A DNA stretch of 64,000 nt from Streptomyces flavidovirens DSM 40150 (GCF_000429085.1 NZ_AUBE01000003.1:124001-188000), one strand, 5' to 3'; positions 50,490 through 59,535 are shown, counted from the first letter of the stretch. Notes: generated from the letters alone by a model not told the origin. Program-made: numbers and translations.

Positions 50490-50510
50490 CCGCACTGGTA
50501 GATTGGCCGC

Positions 50511-51152
50511 ATGGCCGAGACCCGAAACCCCAAGCCCGCAGCCAGAACCCCCGACTCCACGCGCCGCAGCGAGCGCTCCCGCCGCGCCATCTACGAAGCG
50601 GCGCTCTCCCTCGTCGGCGAGGTGGGCTACACCAGGACGACGATCGAAGGCATCGCCGCCCGCGCCGGCGTGGGCAAGCAGACGATCTACCGCTGGTGGC
50701 CCTCGAAGGCCGCCGTCCTGCTCGAAGCCTTCATCGACCTCGGCGAACAGGCAGCGCAGGCGGCGGGCGCCGAGGACGGCGCGTACGAGATCCCGGACAC
50801 CGGCGACCTGGCGGCCGACCTGAAGGCGGTCCTGCGCGCCACCGTCGACGAACTCCTCGACCCGAAGTACGAAGCCCCCTCCCGCGCCCTCACCGCCGCG
50901 GGCATCGTCGACCCCGCCTTGGGCGCCGAGTTCGTGGAGAAGCTGCTCGAACCATCACTCCAGCTTTACGTGAAGCGGCTGCGCGCGGCCCAGGAAGCGG
51001 GCGACGTACGCACCGGGATCGACCCGCGCATCGCGCTGGAGCTGCTCGTCGCCCCGCTCGCCCACCGCTGGCTGCTGCGCACCCTCCCGCTCACGCACGA
51101 GTACGCCGACGCCGTCGTCGACTACGCACTCGGCGGCCTCGCGCCGCGCTGA
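50511..51152 (+). CDS. TetR-family repressor
   Basis: 213 residues. HTH at about 22-65: SRRAIYEAALSLVGEVGYTRTTIEGIAARAGVGKQTIYRWWPSK. The C-terminal domain (LQLYVKRLRAAQEAGDVRTGIDPRIALELLVAPLAHRWLLR) belongs to the common TetR_C_11-like group. ATG start with no strong ribosome site, possibly leaderless. Divergent from the DDAH-like gene, a likely target. Confidence 0.92.
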   Translation: MAETRNPKPAARTPDSTRRSERSRRAIYEAALSLVGEVGYTRTTIEGIAARAGVGKQTIYRWWPSKAAVLLEAFIDLGEQAAQAAGAEDGAYEIPDTGDLAADLKAVLRATVDELLDPKYEAPSRALTAAGIVDPALGAEFVEKLLEPSLQLYVKRLRAAQEAGDVRTGIDPRIALELLVAPLAHRWLLRTLPLTHEYADAVVDYALGGLAPR

Positions 51153-51357
51153 GGCCGGCGCGGGACCCCGCATGCCGCTGAGGTGAGTTCGCTCACGGAG
51201 TTCGCCGTACGTTCACCGCGAGGCCACTTATCGGGGCAAAGGCGCCAATCGCACCACCGCTGTGGTATCGGCCCGCGTACCCCGGATGGGGACTGCGGCC
51301 ACCCGAGGCGCAGGATGGTGGCAGCATGGACAGCACAACGCTGAGGTGAGGGGTTGA

Positions 51358-52131
51358 ATGGGCGCCGATTTCGGCCGCTATCGCGGCACAGAGAGCAGGC
51401 AGACAGTGGAAAGCAGACTGCCCCAGTGGCTGCGCCGCCGCCCGAAGGCCACCGACGCCGGCGACCTGGCCGAGAGCCGCGAGGCCCTGCTCCTGGCCGC
51501 CGCCGCCGCGGGCCTGCCGCTCGCCCCCGCCGCGCACCCCGCGGGATACCGATGTTCGTGCGAACGCGTCGGGTGTCCCACCCCCGCCCGGCATCCCGTC
51601 TCGTTCGCCTGGCAGACCCAGTCGACCACCGACGCCGCGCAGATCAAACGCTGGGCCGAGGGCCAGCCGCAGGCCAACTTCATCACCGCCACCGGCATGG
51701 TCCACGACGTACTCGACGTACCGCTCGAAGCGGGCCGCAGCGCGCTGGAGCGGCTGCTCGAAGCCGGGGTCGACGTCGGCCCGGTGGCCGAGTTCGGCGC
51801 CAGCAACGGCGACGACGCGCGCCTGCTCTTCTTCACCGCCACCCGCGGCACCCCGGACGACGAGGACGAGTGGTGGCCGTGCGAGCTGGACTGCCACCCC
51901 GAGACGATGGACGAGCATCCGGGGCTGCGCTGGCACTGCCGGGGCAGCTACGTCCTCGTACCGCCGGCGAAACTTCCCGGCGAGCACGGGGTGAGCTGGG
52001 TCCGTGGCCTCGAACACCCGCTGCCCGACCCGCTGACGCTCCTGGAGACGCTGACCGACGCGTGCGCGCGGTACGTCGGCGAGGACGACCCGGACGACCA
52101 CCACGCGGTGGCCTGGCCGCTGGGCCGCTGA
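51358..52131 (+). CDS. Prim-Pol N-terminal-like protein, probably not catalytic
   Basis: 257 residues. Similar to the N-terminal domain of actinobacterial bifunctional DNA primase/polymerases: AGLPLAPAAHPAGYRCSCERVGCPTPARHP then WAEGQPQANFITATG. Where active Prim-Pol proteins have the metal motif LDVDxxxG, this one reads VLDVPLEAG, so the first catalytic acid pair is broken. The C-terminal half, WHCRGSYVLVPPAKLPGEHGVSWVRG, is conserved in the same group. Free-standing in Streptomyces; role unknown. ATG with GAGGGG upstream. The 205-bp gap before it holds nothing recognised. Confidence 0.82.
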   Translation: MGADFGRYRGTESRQTVESRLPQWLRRRPKATDAGDLAESREALLLAAAAAGLPLAPAAHPAGYRCSCERVGCPTPARHPVSFAWQTQSTTDAAQIKRWAEGQPQANFITATGMVHDVLDVPLEAGRSALERLLEAGVDVGPVAEFGASNGDDARLLFFTATRGTPDDEDEWWPCELDCHPETMDEHPGLRWHCRGSYVLVPPAKLPGEHGVSWVRGLEHPLPDPLTLLETLTDACARYVGEDDPDDHHAVAWPLGR

Positions 52132-52189
52132 GCAGCCGGGGCAGCTCAGCCGCCGGAGCGGCTGAGACCGCCAGGGGCAGGGGAGCGGT

Positions 52190-53236
52190 TCACGACCCCT
52201 TGGCGGCCGTGAGCCCCTGAATCCGGGCCAGTACGGTCACCTGCGGCTTCCCCTTGCCCGCGCCGGCCCCACCGGACCCGCCCGCGGCCCCGCCCGCCGC
52301 GTCCTTCGGCGGCACCAGTACGACCTGGCTGGAGACCCGCTCCTTGGTGAGCTTGGTCTTCGCCGTGCCGGTCATCAGCGCCCGCACGTCGGCGTTGAGG
52401 TCCAGCCGGACCCCGTCGGCCACCGTCTGCTGCTCGAACTGGCGGGTGGCGAAGAACACCGTCGCCCCGCCGTCCTCCGTGACCAGCCCCAGCGGCGCGA
52501 ACATCCCGGTGTCCAGCGCCTGGTCGAGGTACTGGACCGTGCGTCCGACCTGCCGCGCCGTCTTCTGGCGCATCTGGCGTACGGCGGAAGTGTGCGGCCC
52601 CGGCGCGAAGTTCTCGGGCTTGCCGTCCTGCATGTACGACGCGTACTGCACGCTCAGATCCTTCGGCGGCACCACGAGTCCGGGCGCGTCCGGCGCCACC
52701 GGCTCGGCCCAGCCGTCCTTGTCCTTCTTGAAGGCGGGCATCTCGTCCGGCGTCAGCACCGACAGGTGCGAGACCTCCCACAGCTGGTTGGCCCCGCCGC
52801 GTACGAACACCAGCAGCCAGCGCGTGTCGAGCCGCCCGCCGTCCTTGTCGCGGTTGCTGTCGGTGTCCGCGACGAACCACCGGGGCCAGCCGGCCTTCTT
52901 GGGGATGGAGTACTTCGCGTCGGTCAGCTCCAGCGGATCGTGGCGCGGATTCCCGTTCGGGCTCTGCGCCTGGCGCGCCTTGAGGCCGGCCTGATTGATC
53001 GCGCCGAGCGCACCGGTGACCCGGCCCGCGTCGAGGGCCGGATCGTACGCCTTGTCCGCCTTGTTGTACGCGGCCGTGAAGTCCTTCAGGGCCTGCGCGG
53101 CTTCGGACTCCGTCGCCGCCGGTACGACTTCCAGCTCTCCGTGCACCGTCACGCACCCGCTCGCCGTCAGCGACAGCGCCGTCGCGAGCGCCGTTCCCAG
53201 CCGCCTCAGCGTGCTCCGCCTGCCCAGCCTGCTCAT
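52190..53236 (-). CDS. Lipoprotein, unknown function
   Basis: 348 residues. Type II signal peptide: basic start MSRLGRRSTLRRLG, hydrophobic core and lipobox LTASGC (Cys28). Mature part has repeated alpha/beta segments (ALKDFTAAYNKADKAYDPALDAGRVTGALG, WFVADTDSNRDKDGGRLDTRWLLVFVRGG) and a Gly/Ala-rich stretch near the end. Anchored outside the membrane. I do not recognise the family. Convergent with the Prim-Pol-like gene. Confidence 0.85.
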   Translation of the reverse strand: MSRLGRRSTLRRLGTALATALSLTASGCVTVHGELEVVPAATESEAAQALKDFTAAYNKADKAYDPALDAGRVTGALGAINQAGLKARQAQSPNGNPRHDPLELTDAKYSIPKKAGWPRWFVADTDSNRDKDGGRLDTRWLLVFVRGGANQLWEVSHLSVLTPDEMPAFKKDKDGWAEPVAPDAPGLVVPPKDLSVQYASYMQDGKPENFAPGPHTSAVRQMRQKTARQVGRTVQYLDQALDTGMFAPLGLVTEDGGATVFFATRQFEQQTVADGVRLDLNADVRALMTGTAKTKLTKERVSSQVVLVPPKDAAGGAAGGSGGAGAGKGKPQVTVLARIQGLTAAKGS

Positions 53237-53375
53237 GCGCTGCCTTCTGTGTCTTCGTGCCCACCGACTTCCGGAACCCTACCGGGGACGGGAAAGGCGC
53301 GGGCGTGGGGATCAGCTACAGCAGCCACACCGTGACCTGGACGACGGAGGCGCGGGCTGGTGCTTCAATGCCGGG

Positions 53376-54056
53376 GTGAACGAACTCGACGTACTCCGCG
53401 TCTTCTGCGGCCCCGACGGACGCCACGGCAACACCCTCGGCGTCGTACGCGACGGACGTGCGTACCCCGACGAGGCATCCCGGCAGGCCCTCGCCGCCGA
53501 ACTCGGCTTCAGCGAGACCGTGTTCGTCGACGACCCCGAGCGAGGCCTCGTCGACATCTACACGCCCGGTCTGCGCCTCCCCTTCGCCGGACACCCCCTG
53601 GTCGGCACCGCCTGGCTGCTCGACCTGGAAGTGGTCAACCCACCGGCGGGGGAGGTGTGGGCGCGTGACGACGGCGAGTTCACGTGGATCACGGCGCGCG
53701 CCGAGTGGGCCCCGCCGCGCCGCCTCCAGCAGTACGCGTCGGCGGCCGCGGTCGACGCGCTGCCCGCGCCGCCGCCGGGCGAGGGCTGGCTGTACGCGTG
53801 GGCCTGGGAGGACGAGGCGGCGGGCAGGGTCCGCGCGCGGGCGTTCCCGCGCCGCGACGACGGGATCAGGGAGGACGAGGCGACCGGCGCCGCTGCGCTG
53901 CTGCTCACCGCCGAACTGGGCCGCGCCCTGAACATCACGCAGGGCCGCGGCTCCCAGATCCTGACGGCGCCGGGCCCCGATGCCACGATCGAAGTCGGCG
54001 GCCGCGTCCGCTTCGCGCCACACCCGCCGCACGCACCGCAGGGGTTCACGCGCTGA
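53376..54056 (+). CDS. Short PhzF-family isomerase
   Basis: 226 residues, about 70 shorter than the copy at 39525. N-terminal LRVFCGPDGRHGNTLGVV, AELGFSETVFVDD with the catalytic Glu, LPFAGHPLVGTAWLL and C-terminal EDEATGAAALLLTAELG. Parts of the middle are missing compared with typical PhzF. GTG start at 53376; no ribosome site, so it may be leaderless. Its end overlaps the heme oxygenase gene by 11 bp, convergent. Confidence 0.87.
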   Translation: MNELDVLRVFCGPDGRHGNTLGVVRDGRAYPDEASRQALAAELGFSETVFVDDPERGLVDIYTPGLRLPFAGHPLVGTAWLLDLEVVNPPAGEVWARDDGEFTWITARAEWAPPRRLQQYASAAAVDALPAPPPGEGWLYAWAWEDEAAGRVRARAFPRRDDGIREDEATGAAALLLTAELGRALNITQGRGSQILTAPGPDATIEVGGRVRFAPHPPHAPQGFTR

Positions 54057-54735
54057 GCGGGAACTCTCCGCCCAGCTCACGGAAGACCGCCCCGTTGAAG
54101 TCGAAGGCGCGCTTGCACTCGTCGATGATGCGCTGCTTCTCCAGGTCGTCCGCGTTCACCTGGTCCAGCAGCTCCCGGTAACTCCGCTTGAAGGCGGCCG
54201 GGTTGGAGATGTCCTCGAAGACGTAGAAGCGCACCCCGTCGCCCTTGCGCTCGAAACCCCAGGTCCGTTCCGCCTTGTCGCGGATGATCTGGCCGCCGGA
54301 CAGGTCGCCGAGGTAGCGCGTGTAATGGTGCGCCACGTACCCGGCCGGCCAGTCGCGGGCGCACTCGGCGACGCGGGCTGCATACGCCGCGGTGGCGGGC
54401 AGCGGCTCGGCCCCTTGGCGCCAGTCGGCGCCGCGCAGGTGCGCCAGGTCGCGTTCCAGCTCGGCGGTGCGCATCAGCTCGGGCTGGATGAACGGGCCGG
54501 CGACCGGGTCGTGCGCGAGCGAGTCGGCGCCGTCCTCCAGCGCCCGGTAGACGAACCAGAGCTGCTCGGTGTAGCGCGCGTACGCGTCGACGGAGAGCCT
54601 TCCGCCGAGCAGGTCGCTCATGAACGTGGAGGTCTCCGCCTCGGTGTGCTGTTCGTGCGAGGCGACGCGGATCAGCGTGGAGAAGGGGGTCGCGGCGTCG
54701 GTGGCACTGGCGGCTGCTGTGGCGGTGGCGTCCAA
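54046..54735 (-). CDS. Biliverdin-producing heme oxygenase
   Basis: 229 residues. Opens heme to biliverdin, CO and free iron. Proximal His in IRVASHEQHTEAETSTFM; distal helix GDLSGGQIIRD with the conserved glycines; HHYTRYLGDLSGG in between. TTG start with GGAGGT 7 bases upstream. An iron-box palindrome lies about 83 bp upstream, so expression is likely raised under iron limitation by a DtxR/DmdR-type regulator. No heme-uptake genes are in the window. Confidence 0.94.
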   Translation of the reverse strand: MDATATAAASATDAATPFSTLIRVASHEQHTEAETSTFMSDLLGGRLSVDAYARYTEQLWFVYRALEDGADSLAHDPVAGPFIQPELMRTAELERDLAHLRGADWRQGAEPLPATAAYAARVAECARDWPAGYVAHHYTRYLGDLSGGQIIRDKAERTWGFERKGDGVRFYVFEDISNPAAFKRSYRELLDQVNADDLEKQRIIDECKRAFDFNGAVFRELGGEFPLSA

Positions 54736-54817
54736 GGCGGACCTCCGGGGACCGAGGGGACGGGAAAGGAAGAGCCTGCGGTGGCAGCACGCGCAGCCGC
54801 CACCGCCGATCTTCCTG

Positions 54818-54833
54818 CTTAGGTATGCCTAAG
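54818..54833. promoter_or_regulatory. Iron-box-like palindrome before heme oxygenase
   Basis: CTTAGG-TATG-CCTAAG, perfect 6-bp arms. TTAGGTATGCCTAA matches 11 of the first 14 positions of the actinobacterial DtxR/IdeR box. Located between map and the heme oxygenase gene, near the expected promoter. Confidence 0.65.
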
Positions 54834-54884
54834 TCAATGAGTTCCCGACGACCTGTCGGTAAAAACGCTACCGCGCTGATCCGT

Positions 54885-55742
54885 TCACGGCAGCGTGAGA
54901 ATGTCCGCGCCGGTCTCCGTCACCACCAGCGTGTGCTCGAACTGCGCCGTCCGCTTCCGGTCCTTCGTCACGACCGTCCAGCCGTCTTCCCACATGTCGT
55001 ACTCGTGCGTACCCAGCGTGAGCATCGGCTCGATGGTGAACGTCATGCCGGGCTGCATCACCGTCGTCGCGTGCGGGCTGTCGTAGTGCGGGATGATCAG
55101 CCCGGAGTGGAACGACGAGTTGATGCCGTGCCCGGTGAAGTCCCGCACCACGCCGTAACCGAAGCGCTTGGCGTACGACTCGATGACCCGCCCGATGACG
55201 TTGATCTGGCGCCCCGGCCTGACCGCCTTGATGGCGCGGGCCAGCGACTCGCGGGTGCGCTCGACGAGTAGCCGCGACTCCTCGTCGACGTCACCGCACA
55301 GGTACGTCGCGTTGTTGTCGCCGTGCACACCGTTGATGTACGCCGTGACGTCGAGGTTCACGATGTCGCCGTCCCGCAGCACCGTGGAGTCCGGGATTCC
55401 GTGACAGATGACCTCGTTGACCGAGCTGCACAGCGACTTCGGGTAACCGCGGTAGCCGAGGGTAGACGGGTAGGCACCATGATCGATCATGAAGTCGTGC
55501 GCGACGCGGTCCAGCTCGTCGGTGGTCACACCGGGCGCGATGTGCTTGGCGGCCTCCTCCATCGCCTGCGCGGCGATGCGGCCCGCGATGCGCATCCGCT
55601 CGATGGTGTCGGAATCCTGGATCTCCGGGCCGGTGTACGGCGTCGGCGCCGGCTTCCCGACGTACTCGGGACGCCGGATATTGCCGGGAACGGAACGGGT
55701 GGGAGAGAGCTCCCCTGGTACGAGCAGCGACTGGCCAGACAT
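54885..55742 (-). CDS. map: Methionine aminopeptidase, type I
   Basis: 285 residues. Removes the N-terminal methionine from nascent proteins. Metal ligands: Asp in [20 protein letters not shown] (two), His in [11 protein letters not shown], Glu in FTIEPML and Glu in QFEHTLVV. An N-terminal extension of about 40 residues ([10 protein letters not shown] at its end) is typical of the actinobacterial MapA form. ATG at 55742; the frame continues upstream without support. Housekeeping. Confidence 0.95.
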   Translation of the reverse strand: MSGQSLLVPGELSPTRSVPGNIRRPEYVGKPAPTPYTGPEIQDSDTIERMRIAGRIAAQAMEEAAKHIAPGVTTDELDRVAHDFMIDHGAYPSTLGYRGYPKSLCSSVNEVICHGIPDSTVLRDGDIVNLDVTAYINGVHGDNNATYLCGDVDEESRLLVERTRESLARAIKAVRPGRQINVIGRVIESYAKRFGYGVVRDFTGHGINSSFHSGLIIPHYDSPHATTVMQPGMTFTIEPMLTLGTHEYDMWEDGWTVVTKDRKRTAQFEHTLVVTETGADILTLP

Positions 55743-55800
55743 GCAAGCGAGTGTATCCAGCCGCCATCGGGCAGCATGGCGACAGAGGAAGGAGCCGACG

Positions 55801-56037
55801 ATGGCCCTGTTCAAGAAGCGCACAGCCGGGAAGCCGGGCGAATGGTTCTACTGCCTGGAGCACAAGAAGGTCGAAGAGGGCCCGGAGTGCCCGGCGAAGG
55901 ACCGTTTCGGCCCCTACGTGACGCGTCAGGAGGCGCAGCACGCGATGGAGACCGCGGCTGAGCGCAACCTCCAGTGGGAGACGGACCCGAAGTGGCACGA
56001 CAAGGACACGACGCAGCCGGGCGAGGAAGGCACCTGA
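55801..56037 (+). CDS. Small conserved SPOR-like protein
   Basis: 78 residues starting [56 protein letters not shown] has the layout of a short SPOR/phage-tail-like fold known from small actinobacterial proteins. Excellent ribosome site GGAAGGAG. Divergent from map with a 58-bp gap. Function unknown. Confidence 0.85.
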   Translation: MALFKKRTAGKPGEWFYCLEHKKVEEGPECPAKDRFGPYVTRQEAQHAMETAAERNLQWETDPKWHDKDTTQPGEEGT

Positions 56038-56059
56038 GAGACCTGCCCCGCCGCTCCTC

Positions 56060-56117
56060 AAACGCCGGAGGGGCTGAGGATTGCCGCTGCGCGGCATATC
56101 CACCCCGTCCGGCGTTT
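56060..56117. repeat. Dispersed palindromic element, copy 2
   Basis: Outer stem AAACGCCGGA (56060) with TCCGGCGTTT (56108), inner stem GCCGC-TGC-GCGGC (56083-56095). Same architecture as 28853-28911; again between convergent genes. Confidence 0.75.
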
Positions 56118-56195
56118 AAGGACACGCCCGGAGGGCGTCCGGGGGGCATCTGGGGGCGTGCCCCCAGTGCGAGAAGGGGCGGCTAGGGGAGCCCC

Positions 56196-56440
56196 ACGCA
56201 GCGGACCCACCCCGGCCCCCGCCGCCTCGCACCAAACCTGCACCGGCGCCCGCTGCACCGCGCCGCACCCACCGCGCCCGCCGCCCCGCACCGCACCCGC
56301 ACCCGCCGCCCCGCCCGGCGCCCGCACCGCACCCGCCGCCCCGCACCCGCGCCGCCGCCTACCACCGCCCCCTACCACCGCCGCCCCCAACCCACCACCG
56401 TCTCCCACGACCGCCCCTACCACCGCCCCGGCGGCGGGGC
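56196..56440. repeat. C-rich low-complexity tract
   Basis: About 245 bp made almost only of CCG, CAC and CCC triplet-like units on the plus strand. The minus strand is correspondingly G-rich with many runs of three to five G. It fills most of the 379-bp gap and enters the last 24 bp of the gene at 56417. No repeat period is strict. Confidence 0.85.
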
Positions 56441-57019
56441 CGTGAGCTGGTCGGCGAGGCGGGAGAGGCGGTCTCGGAAGCGCCGCCGTCCTCTCGGCGC
56501 CGGCAGGCTGTTCTCCCCCGCCGCCGCACTGACCAGGTGCTGCACGGTATCCAGATCCACCTCCCCGTCCACCGGCACGGACAACGCCTCGTGCGCCAGC
56601 CCCCGGATCTCCCGGTCCCCTCCGTCCAGCGACAGCACCGTCGCCCCGGCCCGCCGCGCGTCGTGCACCCGCTCCAGCAGCCCCGCCTCCGGCTGCTCCG
56701 GCGCCACGACGAGCAGCGTCTCGCCCCGGCCCGCCGCCTCGATCCTCCCCAGGCCCACCGACAGGTGCGCCGGTTCCCCGGGCCGCACCCGGTGGCGTAC
56801 GAGCGTGGGGTTCAGTTCCGGGAGCCCGGACCACGCCGCCTCGTCCACGAGATGCGCGGCCAGGTGCCACGGCTCGTACACCTCGGTCCCCACCAGCAGC
56901 AGCCCGCCGCCCTGCGGTACGACGGAGGACCGCAGCGCCCCGGCGAACCGCCGCGTGGCCGGCAACCACTCGGTCCCGTCGAGGACTTCGCGCAGCAGGG
57001 CGACACGTACGGCATCCAT
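56417..57019 (-). CDS. Hypothetical protein with SIS-like features
   Basis: 200 residues. LLLVGTEVYEPWHLAAHLVDEAAW, then ETLLVVAPEQPEAGLLERVHDARRAGATVLSLDGGDREI, reminiscent of sugar isomerase (SIS) folds in which a Ser-rich loop binds phosphosugars; the loop here is poor in Ser. C-terminus basic. ATG start. Family not named. The nearby G-rich tract begins inside its last codons. Confidence 0.75.
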   Translation of the reverse strand: MDAVRVALLREVLDGTEWLPATRRFAGALRSSVVPQGGGLLLVGTEVYEPWHLAAHLVDEAAWSGLPELNPTLVRHRVRPGEPAHLSVGLGRIEAAGRGETLLVVAPEQPEAGLLERVHDARRAGATVLSLDGGDREIRGLAHEALSVPVDGEVDLDTVQHLVSAAAGENSLPAPRGRRRFRDRLSRLADQLTAPPPGRW

Positions 57020-57111
57020 GCGCTCGCATCCTGCCGCACCTCGCCGCCGGCTGCCCGCGAATGCCTCCGCCTCACCCGTACGAGCGTGCTACCTGCAAGT
57101 AGGGTCGGCCC

Positions 57112-57846
57112 ATGACTTCCACTGACAACAGCACCGGCAGCGCCCAGCAGCCGGCCGCCGAGCCGGCCAGGGCAGCCAAGGACCCCTGGGACCTCCCTGA
57201 CGTGTCCGGCCTGGTCGTCGGCGTGCTCGGCGGGACCGGCGACCAGGGGCGCGGGCTCGCGTACCGCCTGGCCAGGGCCGGCCAGAAGGTGATCATCGGC
57301 TCGCGCGCCGCCGAGCGGGCGCGGAGCGCCGCCGGCGAACTCGGCCTCGGCGTCGAAGGCGCGGACAACGCGGAGTGCGCGCGCCGCAGCGACATCGTGA
57401 TCGTCGCCGTGCCGTGGGACGGCCACGCCAAGACGCTCGAAGCGCTGCGCGAGGAGCTGAGCGGCAAGCTCGTCGTCGACTGCGTCAACCCTCTCGGCTT
57501 CGACAAGAAGGGTGCGTACGCCCTGAAGCCCGAGGAGGGCAGCGCCGCCGAGCAGGCCGCCGCCCTGCTGCCGGACTCGCGCGTGACCGCCGCCTTCCAC
57601 CACCTGTCGGCCGTCCTCCTCCAGGACGAGGCGATCGAGGAGATCGACACCGATGTGATGGTGCTGGGCGAGGCCCGCGCCGACACCGACATCGTGCAGG
57701 CCCTGGCGGCCCGTATCCCCGGCATGCGCGGCGTCTTCGCCGGCCGGCTGCGCAACGCCCACCAGGTGGAGTCCCTGGTCGCCAACCTGATCTCGGTGAA
57801 CCGCCGCTACAAGGCGCACGCGGGCCTGCGCGTGACCGACGTGTAG
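57112..57846 (+). CDS. npdG: NADPH-dependent F420 reductase
   Basis: 244 residues. Transfers hydride between NADPH and coenzyme F420. Rossmann loop VVGVLGGTGDQGRGLAYRLARAGQKVIIGSRAAERA (Ser-Arg for NADPH), NAECARRSDIVIVAVPWDGH, VVDCVNPLGFDKKG and VTAAFHHLSAVLLQDE form the NpdG signature. The alanine-rich first 30 residues are likely disordered. Supplies reduced F420 to enzymes such as that at 14223. Confidence 0.95.
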   Translation: MTSTDNSTGSAQQPAAEPARAAKDPWDLPDVSGLVVGVLGGTGDQGRGLAYRLARAGQKVIIGSRAAERARSAAGELGLGVEGADNAECARRSDIVIVAVPWDGHAKTLEALREELSGKLVVDCVNPLGFDKKGAYALKPEEGSAAEQAAALLPDSRVTAAFHHLSAVLLQDEAIEEIDTDVMVLGEARADTDIVQALAARIPGMRGVFAGRLRNAHQVESLVANLISVNRRYKAHAGLRVTDV

Positions 57847-57924
57847 GAGCTACGTCCCGGAGCTGTCGGGGCATGGTGGACACTGGACTGGAAGCATTCC
57901 GCACCCGGACAGGAGCCGCCCCCC

Positions 57925-58110
57925 ATGCCCCGCCTCGCTCTGTACGCCCTCCTCGTCTGCGTCCTCGCCGTGGCCGCGGCGGTGGTGTCCTTCGTCCAGG
58001 GCAGCTGGCTCGGGGTCGTCTGGATCCTGCTGGCCGCAGTCGCCTCCAACATGGCCTGGTACTACGTCCGCAAGGCGAAGGCCGGCCGCGGGACCCCCGT
58101 CACGGGCTGA
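57925..58110 (+). CDS. Small two-helix membrane protein
   Basis: 61 residues: helix 1 LALYALLVCVLAVAAAVVSFV, helix 2 LGVVWILLAAVASNMAWYYV, basic C-terminus RKAKAGRG. Ribosome site AGGAGCC. Its last 11 bp overlap the convergent site-2 protease gene. Function unknown; similar small proteins are common in Streptomyces. Confidence 0.75.
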   Translation: MPRLALYALLVCVLAVAAAVVSFVQGSWLGVVWILLAAVASNMAWYYVRKAKAGRGTPVTG

Positions 58111-58894
58111 CCGGCGCCCCGGTCTCCGGCTCGCCCTCCCAGAACTGGTAGAACTCCCGGCCCGTCCGCCAGTCGTCGACCCCCAGCCCCCGCAGCACGG
58201 CGTCGACCGCGTCGAAGAAGAGCCCCCCGACCTCGGGGATCCACAGCACGGCGAAGACCAGCAGCAGCCCGAAGGGTGCGAGCGGCTCGACCTGGCGGCG
58301 GATCCGGTACGACAGCCAGGGCTCGATCACGCCGTATCCGTCCAGTCCCGGCACCGGCAGGAAGTTCAGGATCGCGGCCGTGACCTGGAGCAGTGCGAGG
58401 AACCCGAGCGCGTAACGGAACGGATCCGGGACGCCGTCCAGCGCGTCCAGCCAGAACGGCGCGGTGCACACGAGCGCGAACAGCACATTGGTCAGCGGCC
58501 CCGCCGCCGAGATGAGGCTGTGCTTCCAGCGGCCCTGGATGCGCCCCCGTTCGATGAAGACCGCGCCGCCCGGCAGGCCGATGCCGCCCATGATCACGAA
58601 GAGCACGGGCAGCACGATGCTGAGCAGCGCATGAGTGTATTTAAGAGGATTCAGGGTCAAATACCCCTTCGCGCCCACCGAGATGTCGCCGCTGTGAAGT
58701 GCGGTGCGGGCGTGCGCGTACTCGTGCAGACACAGCGAGACGATCCACGCGGACGTGACGAAGAGGAAGACGGCGAACCCCGTACTCGCCGAGAACTCGG
58801 TCCACACCGCCCAGCCGGAGACCGCCATGACGGAGACGATCCCGAGGAAGACGGGACTGATCCGCCGGTCGCGGCGGGTGAGGGCGGTGGTCAT
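58100..58894 (-). CDS. Site-2 protease family zinc metalloprotease (M50)
   Basis: 264 residues, about six membrane helices. Zinc site CLHEYAHARTAL (HExxH) and the second motif ILNFLPVPGLDGYGV (N/D-PxPxxDG). Intramembrane protease of the short M50B type without PDZ domain; substrates in other bacteria are anti-sigma factors or signal remnants, but none is nearby. ATG start. Divergent from the DUF6578-like gene. Confidence 0.93.
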   Translation of the reverse strand: MTTALTRRDRRISPVFLGIVSVMAVSGWAVWTEFSASTGFAVFLFVTSAWIVSLCLHEYAHARTALHSGDISVGAKGYLTLNPLKYTHALLSIVLPVLFVIMGGIGLPGGAVFIERGRIQGRWKHSLISAAGPLTNVLFALVCTAPFWLDALDGVPDPFRYALGFLALLQVTAAILNFLPVPGLDGYGVIEPWLSYRIRRQVEPLAPFGLLLVFAVLWIPEVGGLFFDAVDAVLRGLGVDDWRTGREFYQFWEGEPETGAPVSP

Positions 58895-59000
58895 GGGCGG
58901 GTCTCCAAAGGTGGCGGCAGGCCGGACAGCAGGACTGCCTACCCAGCGGGACTACAAAAACGTCTCGCGCGGCAACGGTAGTTCCGGCGAAGCTGCATTC

Positions 59001-59531
59001 ATGACGCTGTGGCGAATCATGTACGAAAGCTGGCAGATGGAGTGCTGCGGCGAGCCGTTCTCGGTCGGCGACGAAGTGCGCTGGCCGCTGGCGCTGCATG
59101 AACCGGACGAGGTCACGGCCCACGCGTCGTGGGAGGACACCTACAGCGAGCTGGAGCCGGCGGGCGACGGGCTGGTGAGCGGCCCCGGCGTCACCGCTCT
59201 CTACGCCGGGGAGCCGCTCAGCCGCCCGGTCGTCGGACTCCTCGCCGTCGAGACGCACGGACCGCAGCCGGACGACGTCCCCGAGACCGTCGGTACGGTC
59301 CGCTCCATCCAGGTCGTCACCGAGGGGTACGCCGAGACGCACGCGGGGTCGCGTTCGTACGAGCCGGTGGCGGGAGAACGGTGGCTGCGGATGACCGGAA
59401 CCTGCCCGAAATGGTTCAGCGACGAGACGCTGCCGGACCGCGGGGGCCGGGGCTACCGGCGCGTCGAGACGGGGGCTCTGGTGGAGTTGGAGACGCCCGG
59501 CGGTCCGGTGTCCGCGCGTCCCGGACAATAG
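59001..59531 (+). CDS. DUF6578-like hypothetical protein
   Basis: 176 residues beginning MTLWRIMYESWQMECCGEPFSVGDEVRWPL; the WQMECCGxPF block is the mark I remember for DUF6578 proteins of Streptomyces. Two adjacent cysteines might bind metal or form a disulfide. Acidic throughout, no membrane segment. ATG at 59001; ATG at 59019 is also possible. Ends 4 bp before the AfsR-like gene and may be co-transcribed. Function unknown. Confidence 0.8.
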   Translation: MTLWRIMYESWQMECCGEPFSVGDEVRWPLALHEPDEVTAHASWEDTYSELEPAGDGLVSGPGVTALYAGEPLSRPVVGLLAVETHGPQPDDVPETVGTVRSIQVVTEGYAETHAGSRSYEPVAGERWLRMTGTCPKWFSDETLPDRGGRGYRRVETGALVELETPGGPVSARPGQ

Positions 59532-59535
59532 GCCC

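Noticed and set aside
56058..57029. 323-codon Gly/Ala/Arg-rich frame recalling PE_PGRS proteins
   Set aside because: Produced by the C-rich tract and antisense composition; a different frame (56417-57019) has normal codon pattern and start.
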